A DNA stretch of 64,000 bases from Pocillopora verrucosa (Eukaryota > Cnidaria > Anthozoa > Scleractinia > Pocilloporidae). Positions 13,295 to 23,187 of the stretch are shown here, piece by piece. Made by a program: the position numbers and the translations under genes. The stretch spans positions 5,356,415 through 5,420,414 of the forward strand of contig NC_089321.1 of assembly GCF_036669915.1 (NCBI RefSeq), in the 5' to 3' direction. The notes below the pieces were generated by a model. That model searched no databases. It saw only the letters and a list, made by a program, of their open reading frames with translations, and had not been told where the DNA came from. The first letter of the stretch is position 1, and the number at the start of each line of letters is the position of its first letter.

Positions 13295-14600
13295 ATGCAT
13301 TATAACCGGGTTATAAGGAAAATTCCCACTTTAATATATCGCTAGCGAAAAGGGAATATCCCTGGTTGATATGGAAAAAAATTTAAATTTTCTAACAACT
13401 GTTACGCCGAAAAAATTATCATTTTCCCTAAACGGTTTCAAAGGGCCGGTTGGAACTTGTAAGGTCTTGTAATTCTCGTTTCTTGCGCTCGCTAAGCACT
13501 CTTCCATGGGGCATATGATAAAAAACAGTATACCAATAACAAGTAGGAAAGGACACAAGTGAGTCAACTCACTTTACAGTGATTTTAGCAAAAAGTACAT
13601 TTTGCTCTGCCACTTGGTGCTTAGAAATGTGATTTGTATCCTTAGCTGAGTTTTTCTTGCAAGAACTGTATTTTGTTGTCTTTATATCTCAACTGCGCTC
13701 ATGCATAACCAAGTTCTCTGTACACTTGTGTCGGAAAGTTGTTATCTAAAAGCAAAGCTTGGTTTGTGTAAAAGGATATCACCTGGGATGCACAAGAGTA
13801 TGATTATTGCTGTGTGTCGTGGGTTGGAGGGCGTGGGTCAAGGATCGTGTATATTGTTTCGAAGAACAGCTATACATCATGCACTTACATGACTTGTTTC
13901 TGGAAATTTCTAGAAAGCTTAGTCCTGCAAGATGCATACCGGGGTAATATGATGTAAGCCCATGGAACTTTCTTGCTATTACATTCTACCAAGTATTGCA
14001 GTTAGTATGAAATGCCAAAGGAATAGTTATTTTCTAGGCTTCCGAAGCGCTCCCTCTAACGATTGGTATCCTGCTGTTTATTTTCTTGCTCAAGTTTTTT
14101 GAGGGTGGAAGAAAAAATGATGGATGATAGAGAGACGTAAAGGGTTCCTCGTTCTAACGACCGCATGCTTTTGATTTAATATTAAGAAATGAAAGGAGCA
14201 AGGGCCTAGTACCTTTAAAATGAGCTGTCTGAACGGTTGATTATCTTGTAGATTATCTTGTAGAGCTTTATGCGCATTTTTTACCTATATATCTGTTTAG
14301 TTTTTTGTTTGTTTGTTTGTTTGTTTATTTCATTTATTTTTCATTCCCTTAAAATATTCGACATTAAATAATTTGTTTGTTTGAGTATTTGCTATCGTTG
14401 TTTCATCTTTCCTCAGCAAAAACTCTTTGCACACAATGGTAGCAAACATGGCAAGCCCACTGAGAAAAGCATAATTCTTTGTAAATAACATGAATACCAT
14501 TTTGATATTCTTTCCCTATTCCTGGATAAACTGAGGATATCTATTGAACAAACTAAAGATCAAGCAAAACAGAATACCGTCTCTCTGGCAAACGAAAATG
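13295..14600. other. Single-copy spacer downstream of galaxin-like gene
   Basis: No gene could be supported. A hydrophobic frame at 13,331-13,567 (minus) begins with TTG rather than ATG and was rejected. A (GTTT)n-like run lies at about 14,304-14,335. Confidence 0.4.
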
Positions 14601-14602
14601 CC

Positions 14603-14608
14603 TTTATT
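14603..14608 (-). terminator. Polyadenylation signal of galaxin-like gene
   Basis: AATAAA on the minus strand about 70 bp after the stop codon, in the expected position for a short 3' UTR. Confidence 0.6.
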
Positions 14609-14679
14609 TTCTATTCACGATCAACAACAAAAGAATTTACAGTCACCTTTAAACAATGTAAAACTCGTCGAAAAAATTG

Positions 14680-15832
14680 TCAACAAACTCGACCAGAGCA
14701 ACAGCTATTGAAACTTGCGTCATACCCACGAGTTCCGCAGCAGGCCGGTCGTAAACCCGATCTGGAGACTATATTGCCACCGCAGCACATATCAAACTTT
14801 GCGTCGTACCCTTGCGTTCCGCAGCAGGCTGGCCGTAAACCCCGTCTGGAGACGATTTTACCACCACAGCACATATCAAACTTTGCGTCGTACCCTTTCG
14901 TTCTGCAGCACGCTGGCCGTAAACCCCGTCTGGAGATGATTTTACCATCACAGCACATATCAAAATTTGCGTTGTACCTTCGTTGACCACAAGGGTATGA
15001 CCTGCGACGTGCACGAATCTTTGATGTGTTACCACCTAAGAAAATCAATAACGAAGATTTTCCATAAATTACTCTCAGGCAAACTGCACAAAACGTTCTC
15101 ATGCCATTAATTCGTCCTCAATTTTCCCAAGGAAAGAAAACAAGAGATAACGAGGGAATATTCATGTTCCATTTGATTGGGATTTTACGTAATTCTTATT
15201 CCCTGCGTCAACGAACTAGAAAAAACATGCAGATAAAACTTAAACATAAGTATGAGAAAACAAACCAATATCATGCGGATTTAGAACTTTAAAATCATGA
15301 ATTAAGTAGACACTAGAAAAGAATCTTTCGGTGAACCTAGAAAAGGGTAGGGGCAACAGATGGGTACCAACCCTCCCCACCCCCGCTATAACCGATGATT
15401 GTCAGGACTGGCCAAAATAGATAGCAACGGACTGCACGTGGCGCAGTTAAAACATCACGTTAAACTTTTCAAGATGAAGTAGATGATCTATGACAAAACT
15501 TCTAAAATTCACTTTAACTGAGCATTTGTAAAGCATTTAGGTCTAAATTTACAATTGAATTTGGAAACCATTACGATAATAGCCATCATTTTTAGCTGTA
15601 AAAGTGAGAGTGTTTCTATCAATGAAACTAAACGGATTTCACCTTGACTAGATTCGTTTTTCGTTTCATTTGCGTTTACTTCTTCATCTTTGATGACGGA
15701 AAATCTACTTTCTTCGTCATGTTCGGGTTTAAAGAGCCGTTGTTGAACTGTTCCTCCTCCAGATGGTTTCCCGTCTAATTCCTTCGACAAAGCACTGGCC
15801 ATTAAGACGAAGAGTCCCACTACCTTGAGCAT
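14680..15832 (-). CDS. Galaxin-like secreted protein (2 exons, 181 aa)
   Basis: Complete two-exon gene. Exon 1 is 15,832-15,643 and exon 2 is 15,035-14,680, with donor AAG|GTGAAA, acceptor TTTTCTTAG| and phase 1 on both sides; 546 coding bases in all. Residues 1-16 form a signal peptide (MLKVVGLFVLMASALS). An acidic stretch to about residue 63 (EHDEESR, DEEVNANETKNE) follows, then RARR at about residues 70-73, a furin-type RXRR site, then a Cys-rich part. That part has about four 28-residue repeats of the form ACCGTxGYDAKFDMCCGGKI, an 84-bp period in the DNA. Signal peptide, acidic segment, RXRR and di-cysteine repeats is the arrangement described for coral galaxin-like proteins; galaxins are extracellular skeletal-matrix proteins. 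Only about four repeats are present, fewer than in full galaxin. TATA-like element at 15,908-15,916; AATAAA on the minus strand at 14,608-14,603. Confidence 0.9.
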
Positions 15833-15896
15833 GTTGTTAGCGTTAGGACTTTGTTCCCCTCAGCTCTGTTATAGATATTAATTAACTATCGAGGCT

Positions 15897-15929
15897 CGTC
15901 TCTGCTTCCTTTTATGCCAGTTTGGAAAA
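15897..15929 (-). promoter_or_regulatory. Core promoter of galaxin-like gene
   Basis: The minus strand reads CCAAACTGGCATAAAAGG followed by AAGCAGAGACG. The CATAAAAGG TATA-type element is about 75 bp upstream of the ATG, implying a start site near 15,880. Nearly the same 33-bp block occurs on the plus strand at 17,272-17,305. Confidence 0.65.
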
Positions 15930-16055
15930 AACATTTCTAGGAATACACATGACATCACGTGTTTACTTTAAACTTGTGCGAGCAGACGCCTTTCTTCAAC
16001 AAAGCCGAAAAAGGCAACTCACAAATCTTATTAGAGGCTTGTTTATTCGACGCTA

Positions 16056-17722
16056 GGAGTCAGAGCACGTCAATGATATGACGCGCTTCAACCGGAAGCG
16101 AGACTCACTCGACATTACAGTACATGTAACGCCTACAGTTAGGACTAAACACAGCATTCCCTCGATTATTTGTTTGAGGCCTACGGCCTACCTAAGTTTG
16201 AGGGTAATTACCAATATGTGGAAGGATTAAAATGCACGGCTCCTTATGGATTAGCTATTGGCTATCTTCTACCTGTTTATGTACAGCTATGAGTGCAAAT
16301 ATCACTCTCTCTGTTCGCTAACAGAAGTCAATTAACACCATCTCTGACACGCGCTTAAACCGGAAATGAAATTGGAACGAATCTTGGTCACGCCTACGGA
16401 CGAAAAAACAGCATGGTGCATATATTTTGTAGCAAGCATATAAGTTTCTTTTTGAAATCGTACGGGAAATAATATTTTTGCAAGTCTTTAGGACTCTGTT
16501 CATTCGGTTTCTATCGCAATCATACCGCACAATTTATGGTCTTCACTTTTTTGTATGACAAGGTAAATTTTTAATGAATTAGGTCCCGGTTGTTCGAAAA
16601 GTGGATAACGCCATCCACTGGATAAATTGCGTGGGATGACACGTACGTTTTGTTGATCCTGAACTGCTGGATAGCGGTTTAAACGTTATTTAGTGTTATC
16701 CGGCTGCCCTTTGAACAAATGGGCGCAGATAAAACAAGCCTTCGAACCTACGCCAGTCGCTGAATCGGTTTGTCTGCTCAGAGGGGGCGCTGGTCAACAC
16801 GTTTCAGTTCGTTTCCGGTTAAAGCACGTCTTAGTAATGGTTTTAGTTGACTCCTGATAGTAAGATGAGATCGTTTGTATTCCGAGAAATCTCATTTTCA
16901 GCCTTTACAAAAGACAGAGGAGGAAAACCATTTTTGCTATTTTGCTGGTACCTTTACATTTTCATCTATCCTTTGAGAGGATAGATAGAGTCACATGAAC
17001 GTAGGGTTTTCTTAAATAAATAAGTAATGTTAACTTCGATAGTAACGTGCTTTGTTTGGTCCTGCAGGCCTTTCATGCATGTTCTGCGACGTTTGGTTTT
17101 GTTTCCGGCCGAAGCGCGTTATCGATGACGTGCGCTGACTTCTAGGATCAAATGAACTACCTTGTGGTAATAGTCGCCTATTTCGGCTTCAATGAAAAAA
17201 AGGCGTCTACTTTCAAATGCTAGAGATAACAAATATTATCATTTGTTTTCTTCGACTGAAATCCTTTATTTCTTTTCAAACTGGTATAAAAGGAAGCAGC
17301 AAGACGCCGTTATTGTTCAGTCAATTTATTTCTGCTGAAATGCAAAGTTTTCTGAATCAAAACTCTATCGATATTTGTTCCCCGAAGGCTCAAAGTAACA
17401 TTAACGAAACAAGTGATTAGTAATTTCCGGCGAGATTGCAGTGTGGCCTTAGGTATATTCAGAAATCCATATATACATATGCATACATATTAAAATCGGC
17501 GGCAAAAAGTTTTGTGTCACAAAGAGTACAGACACTTTACTTGCTTATCATCATGTCATCGATAATATTACATGAAATAATAATATCAATGGTGATAATA
17601 ACAGTAAAAATAGAAATGACAATTATGATAAAAATACAAATGATTACTTTGCTCGGGCCTCCGATCGAATCTAACACACCTATTGCTCTTAGTTACAATG
17701 TGTATAATTATGCCAATTTTAT
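16056..17722 (+). repeat. Galaxin-flanking direct repeat, right copy (with inserts)
   Basis: Direct repeat of 12,015-13,294, about 4.04 kb downstream in the same orientation. Compared with the left copy it has extra blocks at about 16,412-16,457, 16,853-17,008 (contains the hairpin CTATCCTTTGAGAGGATAG) and 17,259-17,395. It ends about 260 bp before the first Kelch gene. Confidence 0.85.
17272..17305 (+). promoter_or_regulatory. Second copy of the galaxin-type core promoter
   Basis: AAACTGGTATAAAAGGAAGC with a canonical TATAAAA at 17,285-17,291. The block matches the galaxin promoter nearly base for base from TTTTC to AAGACG, with one substitution in the TATA element and small indels. It sits in the 137-bp segment (17,259-17,395) absent from the left flanking repeat. 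A short frame starts at 17,340 (MQSFLNQNSI..., 26 codons); whether it is translated is unknown. Confidence 0.6.
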
Positions 17723-17979
17723 CTTCATAAATTGAGCGACATGTTGTAATTCACGCAACGTTTGAAAAGTCATCGATAATAAATGCATGTGCCGTGGCAT
17801 GCGTATGACTTGAAAACAAAAGGGATTTGATGACTCCTCTAGCGATCGACTTCCTGTAGTTCCGTGAAAAGTCCGTTTGAAGGAATACACGCTCCCTCGT
17901 TGCTCGAGCATCCGTTCCGAATACAATACATCTGCAACGTTTCGTGGGGATCGATTGACGTGAAAGTCAAATAGTCTTA

Positions 17980-19776
17980 ATGGCGGAAGTAAGCAGTGAT
18001 GATGAAGACGATGAACACGTCTCTATACCTCAAGAAACGCTTGATTGTCACGGTCCTTTTGATATTACTTTGGTGGTCGAAGATGGCATCGAAATCAATG
18101 CTCATAAGCAAGTTCTTTCGAAAGCAAGTGAATTCTTTGACATACTGCTCAACGGTAAAATGAGGGAGAGTACGGAAAGAGTAATTCAATTAGAAATGCT
18201 TACTGAGGCTGACTTACGACACGTTTTAGAGTTTGTTTACAACGGAAATTTACAGATATTGACCAAAGATCAAGCCCAGCATTTATACGCAGTGGCTGAC
18301 TATTTGTTCGTTCAGGGATTACAAAAATTATGTGAAGACTATTTAATAAGTAAGTTGAACATTTCAAATTGCATATCAACCTACTCTTTTGCGCAAATTT
18401 ACAGCAGTGAGAAACTGATATCCTTCGCCATGCGATTCATCCTTTCAAATTTCACTGCTGTGGCAAAAGAGGAGGAGTTTTTGAACTTGTCGATCGAGGC
18501 AGTCAAAGTATGGATCTCAAGCGATGAAATTAACATTGACGCCGAGAAAGATGTTTACCACGTCATTGTTGCGTGGGTTGCGTGTGATGTTAACGAGCGC
18601 ATGGAATATTTTGCCGAGTTACTCTCTCTTGTCAGATTAGTCTATATATCACGTGATTATCTTGTCAATCACATTGCGACAAGTGACATTGTGCGAGAAA
18701 GTGAAAGTTGCTTTAGACTCGTGAGGAACATTATAAATTCAATTGATAGAGGGAATCCTGAAAACACCATATTCGCACCACCTAGAAAGTCGCTTGAGAC
18801 AACGGTTATAGTTTCTTGTATACAAAAAGGACCAGAGCAACTGCTATGTTACTATCCATGTAGAAAAAGGTGGTTTAAGTCACGTAATCCTTCACTCATA
18901 TGTGACCAAGTAATTTCATCTCATGGAAAACTTTACTTCATATCCAAGCACGAGCGCACACTGTTACGATATGATCCCTTCTTTGATCAATGGAAGACTT
19001 TGTCGGTAGAAGGAACACGAGAGTTGCTGCAATTTTTTGTCAGTGATGAAGGTGATATGTACTCATTGGAACTCGACATTGAAACATCTTGCTCAGATTG
19101 TGCTTCTCTGCCTCCTCCTAAGACAGACCGCCATCACCTCGAAGGGATGGTGAATGTCGTATCTTGTGGCAAGCAACATCTATCCTGTATCACCAAATAC
19201 GACCATGAATCCAACCGCTGGAAGCAGATAACATCATTTGATTTGGGTTCAAGGAAAGGAACATGCTTCATAAGTAATGCTGATTACATATATCTTATCG
19301 GTGGTATCAATCGAGAAACAAACGAGATTCTGTCCGTCGTTAACAGGTATAACTTACGCACAAACAAGTGGGAAAAAGTAGCTGATATTCAAGAAGGGAG
19401 GGAACGAGCTTACGGAGTCGCTTCTCAAGGAAAAATTTTTATCACTGGTGGCTCCAAGGATATCTGTGTTTCAACATCTTGTGAAATGTACAACGAAAAC
19501 ACCAACAAATGGCACTCCATAGCCAGCCGTCGCATGCCACGACGTCGTGGAAGCATGATCTGTGCCGATAATAAGTTGTATGTAGTAGATGGTTATGTTT
19601 GGAACGAGAGAGGATTCAGAGGAAAGATCGAATGTTATGATGCTGAAGAGGACGAGTGGAGCGAGGTGACCGAAATACCTGTGGAGCAAGGCATGTATAC
19701 TTGGTACCTCGTGAATTCCTGTAAACTTAGAGTTTTTAAAGGAACTAGTCTTCGATGGAAACCCGTCACTGTGTAA
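17980..19776 (+). CDS. BTB-BACK-Kelch (KLHL-type) protein, 598 aa
   Basis: Intronless gene. An acidic N-terminus (SSDDEDDEH) is followed by a BTB domain (about residues 22-125: FDITLVVEDG, NAHKQVLSKASEFFDILL, MRESTERVIQL), a BACK domain (about 130-245, with NISNCISTYSFAQ and VKVWISSDEINI) and a C-terminal Kelch propeller (about 275-590; clear blades at YIYLIGGINRETNEIL, IFITGGSK and KLYVVDGY, with paired W residues). KLHL proteins of this design are substrate adaptors of Cullin-3 ubiquitin ligases, binding CUL3 through BTB-BACK and the substrate through Kelch. That role is inferred from the family; the substrate is unknown. The blades are divergent with few GG pairs. Close paralogue of the gene at 21,337. 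AATAAA at 19,827-19,832. The ATG at 17,980 precedes the BTB domain by a normal distance. Confidence 0.9.
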   Translation: MAEVSSDDEDDEHVSIPQETLDCHGPFDITLVVEDGIEINAHKQVLSKASEFFDILLNGKMRESTERVIQLEMLTEADLRHVLEFVYNGNLQILTKDQAQHLYAVADYLFVQGLQKLCEDYLISKLNISNCISTYSFAQIYSSEKLISFAMRFILSNFTAVAKEEEFLNLSIEAVKVWISSDEINIDAEKDVYHVIVAWVACDVNERMEYFAELLSLVRLVYISRDYLVNHIATSDIVRESESCFRLVRNIINSIDRGNPENTIFAPPRKSLETTVIVSCIQKGPEQLLCYYPCRKRWFKSRNPSLICDQVISSHGKLYFISKHERTLLRYDPFFDQWKTLSVEGTRELLQFFVSDEGDMYSLELDIETSCSDCASLPPPKTDRHHLEGMVNVVSCGKQHLSCITKYDHESNRWKQITSFDLGSRKGTCFISNADYIYLIGGINRETNEILSVVNRYNLRTNKWEKVADIQEGRERAYGVASQGKIFITGGSKDICVSTSCEMYNENTNKWHSIASRRMPRRRGSMICADNKLYVVDGYVWNERGFRGKIECYDAEEDEWSEVTEIPVEQGMYTWYLVNSCKLRVFKGTSLRWKPVTV

Positions 19777-19826
19777 AGTCCTTCAAAGCCTAAGCAAATT
19801 ATCAAGACAGACGAAGAGCTTTTCTA

Positions 19827-19832
19827 AATAAA
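19827..19832 (+). terminator. Polyadenylation signal of first Kelch gene
   Basis: AATAAA 51 bp after the TAA stop codon of the first Kelch gene. Confidence 0.6.
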
Positions 19833-21336
19833 ATGGCTTCAGGTGTTCTCTGAGGCACAAAGGAAAAAGACAAAACGGACCGAATAACGTTGTTATGATG
19901 AATGGAATTATCAAAAGTCCTCTGATCGCCTTTTCTGGGCATTTGATGTTTAGACGCTTATCGCTCCAAACACACAATGTGACTTCTCTAACTGCCTGCT
20001 CAATAAACGACGCATATGTTACCAGGTCTTGAGCAGTGTTTAGAGGAACTGGTACTGACACATTTTCCGCAACTTGTAAGTTCGCTTGCAAATGGCACGC
20101 ACGTGTATCGCGCGTAAACGATGCCAGTATTCTGGTTGAGTATTATTTTGAAGAATTTTTCCCCTTACAGTTTCGGTGATGTCTAGTCCGCTTGTTTTTT
20201 GAAGAGTTCTTTTGAAGCGGCTTACCAAAATAAAAACTTAAATTAGTTACAAGCATCTCTCAATCCACGTATACTATCTAGAGCATGATTTCTTATAATT
20301 TAAATGATCCATTTTTTTTATTTGGCTAGGGTAAACAGTGCGATACTTCTAAAACGTGCTTGACACGTCTAGAACGAACCTTAAACGAGCCAAGTCGGCC
20401 GTCACTGTAGGTTGGACCGAACAATAAATCTGTTTTCTTCTACATTTAAGATTGCCATTGTTTCTTATTTTCTATTCGTTTCGGAAAGTGTATAACTTAA
20501 AGCATTAATATATACTGATCAATCAATAGAGTTGAAAGCGCGCGCTCTGGTTGACCACTCAAACTCCGAATATCCATTGCTAATCACCTCCGAGAAACAC
20601 CGAAAATATTGTAATCGTTGCAGGATTAAATGAGTTGAAGTCATCTATTTTCTTATTACCTCACCGTTTTGGTAAATATTAAATCACCAATTCAGAGAAA
20701 CTATATCCATATGTAGCTAAACAAATTGCAGTTAAGATGATCATAAATTTACAAAAATACTCCTGCATCATCTTACTTCTTGTATCCTCTTGTTCAGTCT
20801 GATTGAATTTTTGACAATGGGTGAACATCCCTATCTGTCTTTTTTTCATTGCAACCACATACCACGAATGATTTGTGGAAAATGGTTTTCCACAAGATAT
20901 GTTCAAGTCAGTCTCGAAGATACCAATATAAGCTGTAGCAGTTACTACCTGTTACCACTTTACAATTCAAAACCACCTTTGCATATTTAATTTGTTTCCT
21001 TGATTTTGAGAGTTTGAACCTTCAGGAATTTAAGACCTCTTCCATTTTCATACTCATTTCAAACTGTAGTGCGCGTTACCTTGTTAAACGTGGACAAATG
21101 GGACACTAAAGAATAGATGAAATACGAAAACACTTTTGTTTAATTATTCATCAGTTCAAACCTAGCTTGCTTTTGATAATTTCGTAGTATGCAGTCACAA
21201 TATATTATTTGCATAACAGGTTGGTTTTCGACAACACAAACATGAGAACAAAATCCTATGTCACTTGACCGCATTTTTTTTACATGAAGCACTTTTCAGA
21301 TTTAAAAAGGACTCTTAAAACTCAATTTGGATCGAA
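19833..21336. other. Spacer between the two Kelch genes
   Basis: Minus-strand open frames (19,783-20,091, 20,040-20,228 and 20,679-20,906) overlap each other or the Kelch 3' UTR and show no domain. No gene was called. The promoter of the second Kelch gene presumably lies in the AT-rich end of this interval, but no clear TATA box was found. Confidence 0.4.
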
Positions 21337-23187
21337 ATGGCAACTCCGTTACAAACTGGTAGTTTTTTCAGCAGAGGAACAGACCTCCAAAATCCTCAAA
21401 AGCAGTTTCGTCGTCCATGTGATGTTACTGTAGTGGTTAAGGATGGCAAAGAATTTGATACGCATGGACATGTTCTCTCAGAGGCAAGTCCTTTCTTCGA
21501 GAAGCTTCGCGGCAGCGAAATGAGAGAACGCAAGGAGCGAAAAATTCGACTAGAAATGTTGACAGAGCAAATTTGGGGTAAAATACTGAGTTTTATTTAC
21601 TCCGGCACTGTTCAGATACATAATGAACAGGATGCTCGGGACCTCATCTCAATGGCTGATTACTTTCTAATCAAGCAGTTAAAAAATATCGCCGGGGAGT
21701 TCTTGGCTCAGAATCTGGAAACGTCAAATTGTATTTCGACTTATCATTTTGCAGAGAAATATCGATGCGAAGAACTTCTTGTCGACACAAAGAGATTCAT
21801 TCTTCGAAATTTTAGCACTATCGCAACCACGGAAGACTTCTCTAACATGTCGAGCAAAGAAGTGGAAATGTGGATTTCAAGTGACGAGACGAATATACAA
21901 GCCGAAGAGGACGTTTTTAAAGTCATTCTAAGATGGATTATGCGAAACAGAAAAGAGCGAAAACAGTATTTTTACGAGTTATTTCGTCACGTCAGACTCG
22001 CTTACGTATCAGTTACCTACCTCCGGAAAGTCATTGCGACAAGTAATCTCGTAAGAGACAACAGAAAATGTTTGCGACTCGTTAAAGATGCTATCAAGAA
22101 ATCAAAGAAATCACATAGACCCTCAGAATGGCCTAGAAAGTCACTAGAAACTCCTCTTATGACAGTCTGCGTAGATAAAAGAATCTTCAGCTATTTCCCG
22201 AGACAGGATAAATGGTCTAGATTAGGAGAAAGCAAACCACCATGTTCCATCATATTCTCTTCCCGTGGCCAGCTCTATTTTGTTAATCAAGTATACCATA
22301 AGCTACTGCGGTACGATACGTTCTCTCACCGCTGGACAACGCTGCCGTACAACGAAAAGAAAAGTATGCGGCAAGTTTATATTAGCAGTAAGGATGAAAT
22401 TTTCGCCTTGATGATCGATGACAGAATATCGTGTCTCGGTTGCATTTCTCTGCGTTCATCTCGCGCATTAGAGAGCACCGAACACGAAGAGATTCAACAC
22501 CCTCCGCGTTGCGGAAAGAGTCATCTTTCTTCTGTAATGAGGTACAGACCCGAAACAAACCTATGGCAAGAGACATCTTCATTTGATTTGGGTTCGAGAG
22601 ATGGAATTTGCTTCGTTGCCAGTGAAAAGTTTGTTTACCTTATAGGCGGTTACATTCGAGGAGCTAACAAGATTCTGACTGATGTGGACAGATTCGATTT
22701 CGCCAGGAACTCGTGGAGTAAGGCAGCTGACATGTTGGAGCCAAGACACTGCCCTTATGGGGCTGCTCTGCACGGGAAAGTTTACATCACCGACAATGGC
22801 AGCTACGACTTGGAGAACTTTACGTTCAAAAGGACGTGTGAGGTCTACAGCGAGGCAACGGACGAATGGCATTTCGTTGCAAACATGAGAATACCACGGT
22901 CCCGGCATGGCAGTATGCTGTGCGTTGATGAGAAGATTTGTGTCTTGGACGATTATTTTAAGAGCATGAGTTACCTGGGAATTAAAATTCACTGCTACGA
23001 CCCTGACAAAGATGAATGGCAAGAGCAAACAGATCATAAAATACCAGTAAAGAGAGGTTACTCAGTTGGACCCACAACTCATTATTCCCTTCACACTTGC
23101 GCTACGAGTATTTTTCAGCCGGGACAACGCCTTGCAAGCGAATCTTCCACGACCACTTTTGACAAATGCAAGTGTCTGATTATGTAG
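21337..23187 (+). CDS. BTB-BACK-Kelch (KLHL-type) protein with C-terminal CaaX motif, 616 aa
   Basis: Intronless paralogue of the preceding gene, with the same domain order. BTB spans about residues 28-130 (CDVTVVVKDGKEFDTHGHVL, MRERKERKIRLEMLTEQ), BACK about 135-250 (ETSNCISTYHFAEKY, EVEMWISSDETNIQAEEDVF) and Kelch about 280-585 (YLIGGYIRGANKIL, KVYITDNG, KICVLDDY). Long stretches align with the first gene without gaps, so they are tandem duplicates. A C-terminal tail of about 28 residues, absent from the first gene, ends KCKCLIM-stop. CLIM fits a CaaX prenylation signal (Met at X favours farnesylation) with a nearby Cys that could be palmitoylated. A Cullin-3 adaptor role is inferred from the family; membrane anchoring is a prediction from the tail alone. 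Confidence 0.9.
   Translation: MATPLQTGSFFSRGTDLQNPQKQFRRPCDVTVVVKDGKEFDTHGHVLSEASPFFEKLRGSEMRERKERKIRLEMLTEQIWGKILSFIYSGTVQIHNEQDARDLISMADYFLIKQLKNIAGEFLAQNLETSNCISTYHFAEKYRCEELLVDTKRFILRNFSTIATTEDFSNMSSKEVEMWISSDETNIQAEEDVFKVILRWIMRNRKERKQYFYELFRHVRLAYVSVTYLRKVIATSNLVRDNRKCLRLVKDAIKKSKKSHRPSEWPRKSLETPLMTVCVDKRIFSYFPRQDKWSRLGESKPPCSIIFSSRGQLYFVNQVYHKLLRYDTFSHRWTTLPYNEKKSMRQVYISSKDEIFALMIDDRISCLGCISLRSSRALESTEHEEIQHPPRCGKSHLSSVMRYRPETNLWQETSSFDLGSRDGICFVASEKFVYLIGGYIRGANKILTDVDRFDFARNSWSKAADMLEPRHCPYGAALHGKVYITDNGSYDLENFTFKRTCEVYSEATDEWHFVANMRIPRSRHGSMLCVDEKICVLDDYFKSMSYLGIKIHCYDPDKDEWQEQTDHKIPVKRGYSVGPTTHYSLHTCATSIFQPGQRLASESSTTTFDKCKCLIM

Noticed and set aside
13331-13567. Small secreted protein next to the galaxin-like gene
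   Set aside because: The signal-peptide-like stretch starts at TTG, not ATG. The first ATG is after the hydrophobic part, and no splice site supplies a start.
14708-14986. Plus-strand protein with a repeated RKPRLETILPPQHIS motif
   Set aside because: Antisense shadow of the galaxin repeats; the period simply mirrors the 84-bp coding repeat.
19783-20228. Two overlapping minus-strand frames after the first Kelch gene
   Set aside because: They overlap each other in different frames and cover the Kelch polyadenylation region. No domain and no splice support.
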